Source: Bradyrhizobium sp. CCGB01
Lineage (GTDB): Bacteria > Pseudomonadota > Alphaproteobacteria > Rhizobiales > Xanthobacteraceae
Reading direction: 5' to 3'
Assembly: GCF_024199795.1 (NCBI RefSeq)
Contig: NZ_JANADK010000001.1
Location: 124,001-188,000, forward strand
Length of the DNA: 64,000 nucleotides
The notes below the pieces were generated by a model. It had not been told where the DNA came from. It did no database searches and saw nothing but the letters and a program-made list of their open reading frames with translations. Below are positions 19,387 through 31,708 of the stretch, one piece after another. The position numbers and the translations under genes are program-made. Position 1 is the stretch's first letter. Every line of letters begins with the position of its first letter.

Positions 19387-20741
19387 TGCGCAAGACTTCA
19401 GTTATCCTCCTCAGCGCGGCCACCGGTGCGGCGCTGACGCTGTTCGTGACCCAGCCGCGCGCGGTCTTCATGGGCTCCAGCGCGCGAGCCGCCACCGCAG
19501 ACACCTATCGCCAGCTCAATCTGTTCGGCGACGTCTTCGAGCGCGTGCGCTCGGACTATGTCGAGAAGCCCGACGACACCAAGCTGATCGAATCCGCCAT
19601 CAGCGGCATGCTCACCGGGCTCGATCCGCATTCGAGCTACATGGACGCCAAGAGCTTCCGTGACATGCAGGTGCAGACCCGCGGCGAGTTCGGCGGCCTC
19701 GGCATCGAGGTCACGATGGAGGACGGCCTGATCAAGGTGGTCTCGCCGATCGACGACACCCCGGCATCGCGCGCCGGCGTCATGGCCAACGACATCATCA
19801 CCAATCTCGACGACGAAGCCGTGCAGGGCCTGACCCTGAACCAGGCGGTCGAGAAGATGCGCGGTCCGGTCAACACCAAGATCAAGCTCAAGATCATCCG
19901 CAAGGGCCAGGACAATCCGATCGACGTCACCTTGGTGCGTGACAACATCCGCGTCCGCTCGGTGCGCGCGCGCATCGAAGCCGACGACATCGCCTATATC
20001 CGCATCACCACCTTCAACGAGCAGACCACCGAAGGCCTGAAGCGCGAGGTCGCCAACCTCTCGAATCAGATCGGCGACAAGCTCAAGGGCTACATCATCG
20101 ATCTCCGCAACAACCCGGGCGGCCTGCTCGAGGAAGCGGTCACCGTCTCCGACTCGTTCCTGGAGAAGGGCGAGATCGTCTCGACCCGCGGCCGCAATGC
20201 CGAGGAGACCCAGCGCCGTACCGCGCATGCGGGCGACCTTACGAAGGGCAAGCCGGTCATCGTGCTGGTCAATGGCGGCTCGGCCTCGGCGTCGGAAATC
20301 GTCGCCGGCGCGCTGCAGGACCACAAGCGCGCGACCATCGTCGGCACGCGCTCGTTCGGCAAGGGCTCGGTGCAGACCATCATTCCGCTCGGCTCGGGCA
20401 ACGGCGCGCTGCGTCTGACCACGGCGCGCTACTACACGCCGTCGGGCAAGTCGATCCAGGCCAAGGGCATCGTGCCCGACATCGAAGTGCTGCAGGACGT
20501 GCCGGATGAGCTGAAGTCGCGCACCGACACCAAGGGCGAGGCTTCGCTGCGCGGCCATCTCAAGAACGACGGCGACGAGAAGACCGGCTCGCAGTCCTAC
20601 GTTCCGCCGGACGCCAAGGACGACAAGGCGCTCAAGCTCGCCGACGACCTGCTCCACGGCATCAAGAACAGCGCTTCCGCGGCGCCGACGCCGGGCAACG
20701 ACAACAAGGCCACGACCGACAAGCCCAAAGCGGCGAACTAA
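19383..20741 (+). CDS. ctpA: carboxyl-terminal processing protease (S41)
   Basis: 452 residues. An N-terminal signal or anchor (VILLSAATGAALTLFV) is followed by the S41 helical part (LTGLDPHSSYMD), a PDZ domain (GGLGIEVTMEDGLIKVVSPIDD) and the peptidase core. The catalytic dyad is Ser302 in GGSASASEIV and Lys327 in SFGKGSV. It degrades or trims periplasmic proteins, including peptidoglycan enzymes, which suits coupling to the EnvC-like gene. A perfect hairpin terminator follows the stop. Confidence 0.96.
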   Translation: MMRKTSVILLSAATGAALTLFVTQPRAVFMGSSARAATADTYRQLNLFGDVFERVRSDYVEKPDDTKLIESAISGMLTGLDPHSSYMDAKSFRDMQVQTRGEFGGLGIEVTMEDGLIKVVSPIDDTPASRAGVMANDIITNLDDEAVQGLTLNQAVEKMRGPVNTKIKLKIIRKGQDNPIDVTLVRDNIRVRSVRARIEADDIAYIRITTFNEQTTEGLKREVANLSNQIGDKLKGYIIDLRNNPGGLLEEAVTVSDSFLEKGEIVSTRGRNAEETQRRTAHAGDLTKGKPVIVLVNGGSASASEIVAGALQDHKRATIVGTRSFGKGSVQTIIPLGSGNGALRLTTARYYTPSGKSIQAKGIVPDIEVLQDVPDELKSRTDTKGEASLRGHLKNDGDEKTGSQSYVPPDAKDDKALKLADDLLHGIKNSASAAPTPGNDNKATTDKPKAAN

Positions 20742-20765
20742 GCCGGCGCATCACTCGATCTCGCG

Positions 20766-20796
20766 AAAGGGGCGGCTCCAGGAGCCGCCCCTTTTT
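20766..20796 (+). terminator. intrinsic terminator after ctpA
   Basis: AAAGGGGCGGCTCC and GGAGCCGCCCCTTT are perfect inverted arms (20766-20779, 20781-20794) running into a T run. Confidence 0.85.
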
Positions 20797-20887
20797 GCTT
20801 GGAGCTGCCGACACCCCCGGCCTATCCGGCCTGCCGTCGCTTGACCCCGGCGTGGTATCGTCATTGTTGAGTGATTCGGGATCGCGC

Positions 20888-22114
20888 ATGACTGAAACGG
20901 CCGATGATCTGAGCGCCCCGCTCGGACAGGACAAGCCGCGCCGGAAACGGCGGCTGCGGCTGCCGTTCACCGCCATGCAGGCCCTCGCGGTCATGCTCGG
21001 CCTGTTCCTGGTCGCCTTCGCCGGCTTCGCCATCTTCAACAAGGATCCGCTCGGCGGCGAGCCGATGACGCGGATTGCGATCCGTGAACCCAAGGCCACC
21101 GACGAGAAGCCGGCCGCCGCCGCGGGCCATGGTCAGGACAGCAGGCAAGAGAGCAAGCACGAGACCAGGGAGACGCCGAAGCAGGCGGGCGAGCAGAAGA
21201 CCGTCACCATGATCGACGGTTCCACCGGCACGCGCCACGACGTGGTGATCGGCGGCAGCGATGCCGCAGACAAGGGCGAAGCTGCGGCCGCATCCGCTCC
21301 ACCGCCCGTCATGGCCGGGATCGACCCTAAACTGCTGGAAAAATCGCGCTACGGCATGATCCCGGTCGTTGCCGGGGACCTGAAGCCGTTCAACGTCTAC
21401 GCAGCGGACGCCGATCGCGCCAAGGCGGCGAAAATGCCTGTGGTCGCGATCCTGATCGGCGGCCTCGGCGTCGGTGCGGCCAAGACCACCGACGCGATCA
21501 TGCGGCTGCCGCCGGCGGTCACGCTGGCCTTCACGCCCTATGGTGCCGATCCCGGCAAGCTGGCCGAGCGGGCCCGCGCGCAACGCCACGAGATCTTCCT
21601 CCAGATCCCGATGGAGCCCTACGACTTCCCGGACAACGATCCGGGCCCGCAGACGCTGCTGACCTCGCTCACGGCCGACCAGAACATGGACCGCCTGTAC
21701 TGGCACCTGAGCCGGATGCAGGGCTATGCCGGCCTCACCAATTTCATGGGCGCGCGCTTCATCGCGACCGACGCCGCGATGCAGCCGATCATCCGCGATG
21801 CGGCCAAGCGCGGCCTCGGCTTCTTCGACGACGGCTCCTCGCCCCGCAGCATCGCGCCCCAGGCCGCGGCAAGCCAGGCGATGCCGTTCGGCAAGGGCGA
21901 CATCGCGATCGACGTGGTGCCGACCCCGACCGAGATCGACCGCGCCCTGAACAAGCTCGAATCGGTGGCGCGCGAGCGCGGCGTCGCGGTCGGCACCGCC
22001 TCCGCCCTGCCGGTCTCGATCGAGCGGATCGGCAGCTGGACCAAGTCATTGAGCGACCGTGGTATCCTTTTGGTGCCATTGACAACCGCGATGCTGAAAT
22101 CAAAATCCAGCTAA
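20888..22114 (+). CDS. divergent polysaccharide deacetylase family protein (YibQ-like)
   Basis: 408 residues. A basic cytoplasmic tail (KPRRKRRLRLP) precedes one membrane helix (about 32-54), then a low-complexity periplasmic linker. The YibQ-type domain follows: VAILIGGLGVGAAKT, LAFTPYGADP, EIFLQIPMEPYDFP and NFMGARF. In this family the fold resembles NodB deacetylases; its function is not settled. Position after ctpA and before an RppH gene is typical in alphaproteobacteria. ATG 20888 is chosen; the longer frame starts inside the ctpA terminator. Confidence 0.85.
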   Translation: MTETADDLSAPLGQDKPRRKRRLRLPFTAMQALAVMLGLFLVAFAGFAIFNKDPLGGEPMTRIAIREPKATDEKPAAAAGHGQDSRQESKHETRETPKQAGEQKTVTMIDGSTGTRHDVVIGGSDAADKGEAAAASAPPPVMAGIDPKLLEKSRYGMIPVVAGDLKPFNVYAADADRAKAAKMPVVAILIGGLGVGAAKTTDAIMRLPPAVTLAFTPYGADPGKLAERARAQRHEIFLQIPMEPYDFPDNDPGPQTLLTSLTADQNMDRLYWHLSRMQGYAGLTNFMGARFIATDAAMQPIIRDAAKRGLGFFDDGSSPRSIAPQAAASQAMPFGKGDIAIDVVPTPTEIDRALNKLESVARERGVAVGTASALPVSIERIGSWTKSLSDRGILLVPLTTAMLKSKSS

Positions 22115-22186
22115 ATCAACGGATTGGTACCGCACTGGCCCTCGGGGCCGGCATGCCCACCAAAAGCACGCGAGAGGTCTGGCGGA

Positions 22187-22693
22187 ATGGCGCGTTACGA
22201 AGATCTGCCCTACCGGACTTGCGTCGGTGTGATGCTGATCAACAAGAAGGGTCTGGTGTTCATCGGCCGCCGCGCCGGCGGCATCGAGCATGTCGACGAC
22301 GCCCATGTCTGGCAGATGCCGCAAGGCGGCGTCGATCCCGGTGAGGACACCTGGGATGCGGCCAGGCGTGAGCTCTACGAGGAGACCAGCGTGCGCTCGG
22401 TCGAGCGGCTCGGCGAGGTTCCGGACTGGCTCATCTACGACATCCCGCGCACGGTCGCGGGGCGCGCCTGGAAGGGCCGCTATCGCGGCCAGCGCCAGAA
22501 ATGGTTCGCGGTGCGCTTCACCGGCAAGGACAGCGAGATCAACGTCGAAAAGCCCGGCGGTGGCGGCCACAAGGCCGAGTTCGTGAGCTGGCGCTGGGAG
22601 CCGATGAAGAACCTGACGGGGCTGATCATCCCGTTCAAGCGCCCGGTCTACGAGCGCGTGGTGAAGGAATTTTCCGCGCTGGCGGATGAATAA
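22187..22693 (+). CDS. rppH: RNA pyrophosphohydrolase, Nudix (copy 1)
   Basis: 168 residues. The domain starts [21 protein letters not shown]. The Nudix box is [22 protein letters not shown], complete with the REL-x-EE metal-binding residues. [12 protein letters not shown] and the [12 protein letters not shown] ending match RppH, which removes pyrophosphate from 5'-triphosphate RNA to start decay. The ATG follows GGCGG. It is immediately followed by a second gene of the same family. Confidence 0.93.
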   Translation: MARYEDLPYRTCVGVMLINKKGLVFIGRRAGGIEHVDDAHVWQMPQGGVDPGEDTWDAARRELYEETSVRSVERLGEVPDWLIYDIPRTVAGRAWKGRYRGQRQKWFAVRFTGKDSEINVEKPGGGGHKAEFVSWRWEPMKNLTGLIIPFKRPVYERVVKEFSALADE

Positions 22694-22698
22694 ATCAA

Positions 22699-22744
22699 AT
22701 CGTCATTCCGGGTTCGATGCTAATGCATCGCCCGGAATGACGAT
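22699..22744. repeat. palindromic repeat between the two rppH genes
   Basis: Arms ATCGTCATTCCGGG (22699-22712) and CCCGGAATGACGAT (22731-22744) are perfect. Inside, CGATGC/GCATCG (22715-22720, 22725-22730) continues the stem, so the whole element folds into one hairpin. Its right arm includes the first bases of the second gene's likely start codon. Confidence 0.8.
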
Positions 22745-23258
22745 GAAAGATACGCTCGTGACCGATCAGAAGCCCTACCGCCCCAACGTGGGGATAGCCC
22801 TCTTCAATGCCGATGGCCGTGTGCTGATCGGGCACCGCTTCAAGGGCGACGGACCCGAGATCATCCTGCCGGGCCTCGACTGGCAGATGCCGCAAGGCGG
22901 CGTCGACGAGGGCGAGAATTTGCGCGACGCCGCGCTGCGCGAGCTTTGGGAAGAGACCAGCGTCAGGAGCGCTGACTATCTCGGCGAGACCGACTGGCTG
23001 ACTTACGAATTCCCTCCCTATGACGGACCGCAGACGCACCGGCTGGCGAAATTCCGCGGCCAGCGGCAAAAGTGGTTCGCGCTGCGCTTCACCGGCAAGG
23101 ACGACGAAATCGATCCGCTGACGCCGCGCAACGAACAGCCCGCGGAGTTCGACGCCTGGCGCTGGGAGCGGCTCGACCGCGTCGCCGATCTCGTGGTGCC
23201 GTTTCGCCGCGACGTTTACCGCGCGGTGGCGCGAGAGTTTGCGCCGTTCGGAAACTAA
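22743..23258 (+). CDS. RNA pyrophosphohydrolase-like Nudix protein (copy 2)
   Basis: 171 residues from ATG 22743 (MKDTLVTDQKPYRPNVG). It aligns along its length with the gene just upstream: YRPNVGIALFNADGRVLIGHR, then a Nudix box [35 protein letters not shown] and FRRDVYRAVAREF. It differs by an insert (KGDGPEIILPGLD) before the Nudix box. Earlier in-frame ATGs (22686, 22737) would translate the palindromic repeat. The pair looks like an old tandem duplication; whether both have the same substrate is unknown. Confidence 0.88.
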   Translation: MKDTLVTDQKPYRPNVGIALFNADGRVLIGHRFKGDGPEIILPGLDWQMPQGGVDEGENLRDAALRELWEETSVRSADYLGETDWLTYEFPPYDGPQTHRLAKFRGQRQKWFALRFTGKDDEIDPLTPRNEQPAEFDAWRWERLDRVADLVVPFRRDVYRAVAREFAPFGN

Positions 23259-23269
23259 CCTGCGAAAAC

Positions 23270-23296
23270 AACCCCATGCACAGTAGAGATGGGGTT
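23270..23296. terminator. hairpin after the second Nudix gene
   Basis: AACCCCAT (23270-23277) and ATGGGGTT (23289-23296) pair. A second stem, TTCCCTCCCC with GGGGAGGGAA (about 23366-23393), lies just beyond the end of the minus-strand cyclase gene. Together they separate two convergent units. The first has no T run, so the terminator role is tentative. Confidence 0.4.
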
Positions 23297-23436
23297 GAAA
23301 TCGTTAGAGGATTTTTCGCCGGAAATTTACGTGTGAGCGTGTGAGGGGCGCACCACTCTCTTATTCCCTCCCCTCTTTCGGGGGAGGGAACGCACCTTCG
23401 TTGGCGCGCTGGTTCGAGTCTCAACTCATCGCAATT

Positions 23437-25104
23437 CTAATTCATCGGTCCCACCGTGAACGGGCCGATCGCGATGACGTGGCAATCGCTGTCGCGCTTG
23501 GCGCAGTCGGCGAGCGCGGAATTGACGGCGGTCTGCTCGTCGGCGGCTTTCAGGCCGAGGCCCGGCCGGCCCGCGGTGCCGACCGCGACCGCGGTCCAGC
23601 CCATGGCGTCGGTGAGCTTGCGCATCACCTCACCGCGCGCATCGGCCACGATCGAGGCGCTGGAAGCGGCATTGAAGAAGCCGGTGATCCTGAACAGGGT
23701 CGGGATCGGCACGACGAAATTGTCGTCGATCGCGACGACCAGGCAGGCGACGCCGGCGATGGCGCCGCACGATTCCAGAGAACGCCGCGCCGCGTCCTCA
23801 GTGGATGATGCGCCGAGCACCATGAAATATTGTCCGCCCGGTCCGAGCGCGACCGAGCGGGACTTCGCCGCCGGCACGAACATGTTCTCGAGCCGGACCT
23901 TCTGCGGTTCGCGCACGATCGGAAAATCCTTCGAGGCGAACGGCCGCTCGGTCATGGCGTCGTGCCGCACCCAGGGCTGTGGCGGCATCGGCGGCTTGCC
24001 GTGCGCGTAGACCATCGTGTTGCCGACGGCATAGAGCTCGCAGCGTCGTGGCGATTGCGCGGCATCGGCCCGCTTCTGACACTGCTCGAGCGCGGAGCTG
24101 CGCGCGGCCTCCTCGTTCGGCTGGTTCAGCGCCGAGCCGGTGAAGCCGCCGACATTGAGCGCGAAGGCCTTGTAGTCGCCGGCCGTGGAATAGTCGCCGG
24201 CGAGGTAGCTGCGGACGCGCTCGTTGATGAAGGGCACGCTGTCGGCATTGAACTTGCCGGCCATCGGCGAGGCGGACGGTGACGGTGCGGGCATCGGAGC
24301 CATCGCAGCGCCGGCATTCGCCGGTGCCATCGGCATCATCGGCGTCTTTGCCATCTGGGTCGGCATCGGGCTCGGCGCCGCCGTCATTGCGCTCGGCGCG
24401 GCACTCGGTGTTGCGACCGGCGGCGCGGCGACGCTCGCCGTCTGCTTGAGCTTGGTGTTGTAGAGGAAGCCGGAAACGCCGATGGCGGTGACCGAGACCA
24501 CCGCAACCACCAGCGGCCACATCCATACGGGTGCGGCGGCCAGCTTGGAGACCGGCTTCTTGATCTGCGGCGTCGCGTAGCTGCCGTCCTCGCGCCGCAT
24601 CGCCACCATGTAGGCATGCACCGGCGTCGGGATGTTCTTGACCTCCTGCGCGCCGATATCGGCGAAGTGCACCGACAATTTGTTGGCGACCTGCTCGTGC
24701 ACGGCGCGGGAGACGCAGATGCCGCCGACCTCGGCGAGGCCTTCGAGCCGGGCCGCGATATTGACGCCGTCACCGAGCAGATCGCCGTCGCGCTCGACCA
24801 CGTCGCCGATGGTGATGCCGATGCGGAACGACATCTGCCGGCTCGGCGGATAGGCCATGTTGCGGGTTCGCAAGGATTCCTGGATGTCGATCGCGCAGCG
24901 CACCGCATCGACCGCGCTCGGAAATTCCGCGAGCACGGCATCGCCCGCCGTGTTGAAGATGCGTCCGCCGGCCTTGGCGATGAAATCGTCGACGACCTCG
25001 CGATAGGAGGCGAGACGCCGCAGCGTCTCCTCTTCGTCTTCCGCGACCAGCCTCGAGTAACCGGCAATATCGGCTGCGAAAATCGCTGCGATCTTGCGTT
25101 TCAT
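23437..25104 (-). CDS. membrane class III adenylate/guanylate cyclase with periplasmic repeats
   Basis: 555 residues. Residues 1-170 are a class III cyclase domain: IFAADIAGYSRL with Asp12, FNTAGDAVLAEF with Asp55 as the second metal ligand, and GDGVNIAARLE. One membrane helix follows (about 193-214), then a Pro/Ala/Met-rich linker to 285. The C-terminal half contains three similar segments (about 310-365, 412-462, 500-552). Each has an ALxxC-like helix and a second Cys before a hydrophobic strand (C342/C355, C446/C454, C534/C541), resembling DUF4189. The topology predicts a cytoplasmic cyclase and a periplasmic sensor. The usual TPR or HAMP partners are absent. The signal sensed is unknown. 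Confidence 0.85.
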   Translation of the reverse strand: MKRKIAAIFAADIAGYSRLVAEDEEETLRRLASYREVVDDFIAKAGGRIFNTAGDAVLAEFPSAVDAVRCAIDIQESLRTRNMAYPPSRQMSFRIGITIGDVVERDGDLLGDGVNIAARLEGLAEVGGICVSRAVHEQVANKLSVHFADIGAQEVKNIPTPVHAYMVAMRREDGSYATPQIKKPVSKLAAAPVWMWPLVVAVVSVTAIGVSGFLYNTKLKQTASVAAPPVATPSAAPSAMTAAPSPMPTQMAKTPMMPMAPANAGAAMAPMPAPSPSASPMAGKFNADSVPFINERVRSYLAGDYSTAGDYKAFALNVGGFTGSALNQPNEEAARSSALEQCQKRADAAQSPRRCELYAVGNTMVYAHGKPPMPPQPWVRHDAMTERPFASKDFPIVREPQKVRLENMFVPAAKSRSVALGPGGQYFMVLGASSTEDAARRSLESCGAIAGVACLVVAIDDNFVVPIPTLFRITGFFNAASSASIVADARGEVMRKLTDAMGWTAVAVGTAGRPGLGLKAADEQTAVNSALADCAKRDSDCHVIAIGPFTVGPMN

Positions 25105-25253
25105 CTGTCACCAGCCCCGGAACAAATTCGCGAGGGCAGAATGCCGCTATCGGCGGCGCGGTGCAACAAAGTTTCAGCGCCCGCCACTTCCGTGACGAGC
25201 GCTGAACCTGTTCAGAAATTTGAAACCTGAGCCCCGGAGCAGTGCACCGGGGC

Positions 25254-25754
<501 letters not shown>

Positions 25755-25756
25755 TC

Positions 25757-28127
<2,371 letters not shown>

Positions 28128-28269
28128 TCTTCGTTCACCCCGGCGGTTCGACGCAACATCGAACCGCTAGCCTGTCCCTAACGCGATGCCCGGCCGGGCG
28201 CCGGGCACGCTTCGTGTTGTCTTGCCTCTCGCGAAGCGGTCATGGCCGGAAGACCCGGCCATGCAGCAA

Positions 28270-30359
<2,090 letters not shown>

Positions 30360-30507
30360 AGACGCGCTCTTTTTGCTGTCAAATTCGCAAGGGAAAAACC
30401 GTCGCCACAACGCGGCGCCAAGCGATCCAAGCCCTTGGAATTCAAGCGGGACTTCGATTTTCGGCCGACACGGGAGGTGCCGGATCCGTTAAAATCGCGG
30501 CTTTGCT

Positions 30508-30513
30508 ATCATA
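30508..30513 (-). promoter_or_regulatory. putative extended -10 of the atp operon promoter
   Basis: On the minus strand TGCTATGAT reads as an extended -10 (TGnTATGAT) about 150 bases before the atpH start. No convincing -35 at standard spacing is visible. Confidence 0.35.
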
Positions 30514-30799
30514 GCAGGCGCGCACGTGCAACATGACGCCAAATTAAAGGCACGACCTTCTGTCGCCAGTTCGTCGCAGACGACGGCGCCGCGTCAACGA
30601 ACTGCCACGACACGGAATTGCCGCGAGCATTGCGGCGGCCCGACGCCCATTCGTTCCTGCCCCCAGCGCATAGCCGCCATGAACACAGATCGCTGAGGCG
30701 TGATTCCGATCCCGTCGGTTCCACCTTCCGAATACTTACCCAATTCTAAATATCGGGAACAACAACTTCGATCTACAGTATTCGAAAGTAATCTTTAGA

Positions 30800-30814
30800 T
30801 TAACAAATCGTTAA
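30800..30814 (+). promoter_or_regulatory. perfect CtrA box upstream of rlpA
   Basis: TTAACAAATCGTTAA matches the alphaproteobacterial CtrA consensus TTAA-N7-TTAA exactly. It lies 183 bases upstream of rlpA in an unusually AT-rich stretch (about 30720-30860). The rest of 30514-30996 holds no gene I can see. Confidence 0.6.
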
Positions 30815-30957
30815 AGCCGAAGGCTGCGGAGCATCGGCTGAATATCGGCCGCCGGTAACAAGATATTACACGACGACATAGAACAGATTTACTGCCCAAT
30901 TCACGCCTCATTAGGAATCGAAACGCGATCCCGCTCACAAACTGATAGGGGCTCCTC

Positions 30958-30975
30958 TTGCCACATATGTGGCAA
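30958..30975. promoter_or_regulatory. perfect 18-bp palindrome before rlpA
   Basis: TTGCCACATATGTGGCAA is a perfect dyad ending 21 bases before the rlpA ATG. It may be an operator for a dimeric regulator, or a small hairpin in the 5' leader. Confidence 0.5.
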
Positions 30976-30996
30976 TACTAGCTTAGGGACTGATAA

Positions 30997-31503
30997 ATGC
31001 TGTCTTTGAAGACGCTGGGCGTGACCCGGCCGCGTACGGCGATCGCTTTCATCGCCGCAACCCTGGTCGTCGGTGGAACCGCCACCGAAGCCTCTGCCAA
31101 ATCCCGGCATCACCACCGCTATTCTCACCATCATCACCGCCACCACGCCCAGAACGATACCAACACGACCTCCGATTGGCGCAACGCCAATGCGTCGATG
31201 ACGCCGTCGTCGGGCACGGGCCGCAGCTTCTCTGGCATGGCCTCCTACTACGGCAACGAATCCGGCAGCAGGACTGCCTCGGGCCAGCGCTTCAACCAGA
31301 ACGCCATGACCGCGGCGCATCGTTCGCTGCCGTTCGGCACCAAGCTGCGCGTCACCCATGGCAGCTCGAGCGTCATCGTCACCATCAATGACCGTGGTCC
31401 GTTCATTCGCGGCCGGGTTCTCGATCTCTCCACGGGCGCTGCCCGCGCCATCGGCCTCACCGGTGCCGGCGTCGGCCGCGTCACCGCGGAGGTCGTCTCC
31501 TAA
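30997..31503 (+). CDS. rlpA: RlpA-like septal ring lytic transglycosylase family protein
   Basis: 168 residues. A signal peptide (AIAFIAATLVVGGTATEASA) is followed by a histidine-rich stretch (about 37-50, HHHRYSHHHHRHH) and then the double-psi beta-barrel of RlpA: GMASYYGNESGSRTASGQRF, MTAAHRSLPFGTKLRV, VTINDRGPFIRGRVLDLS. RlpA cleaves naked glycan strands at septa. There is no SPOR domain, so septal targeting would need another route. AGGGA precedes the ATG. Confidence 0.92.
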   Translation: MLSLKTLGVTRPRTAIAFIAATLVVGGTATEASAKSRHHHRYSHHHHRHHAQNDTNTTSDWRNANASMTPSSGTGRSFSGMASYYGNESGSRTASGQRFNQNAMTAAHRSLPFGTKLRVTHGSSSVIVTINDRGPFIRGRVLDLSTGAARAIGLTGAGVGRVTAEVVS

Positions 31504-31579
31504 GGCGCGAGATGCGCCTCACCGCAGTTCCCGTCAGCGTCCGCATGGACCTGTGAGCGACGGGATCAGCGGGTAAAAC

Positions 31580-31612
31580 AAACCCGCCGTCTTGGGGGAC
31601 GGCGGGTTTTTC
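31580..31612 (+). terminator. intrinsic terminator after rlpA
   Basis: AAACCCGCCGTC (31580-31591) pairs with GACGGCGGGTTT (31598-31609) and runs into TTTTT. Confidence 0.85.
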
Positions 31613-31620
31613 TATTCTTC

Positions 31621-31700
31621 CGTCATTGCGAGCGAAGCGAAGCAATCCAGAGTCTTTCCGCGGAGGCTGTCTGGATTGCTTCGCTTCGCTCGCAATGACG
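31621..31700. repeat. long perfect inverted repeat (CGTCATTGCGAG type)
   Basis: Two 30-bp arms (31621-31650 and 31671-31700) are perfect inverted copies around a 20-base spacer. The arms start CGTCATTGCGAGCGAAGCG. A diverged copy of the same element is at 54388-54475. It lies between the rlpA terminator and the end of priA. Confidence 0.9.
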
Positions 31701-31708
31701 GGGGAGAA

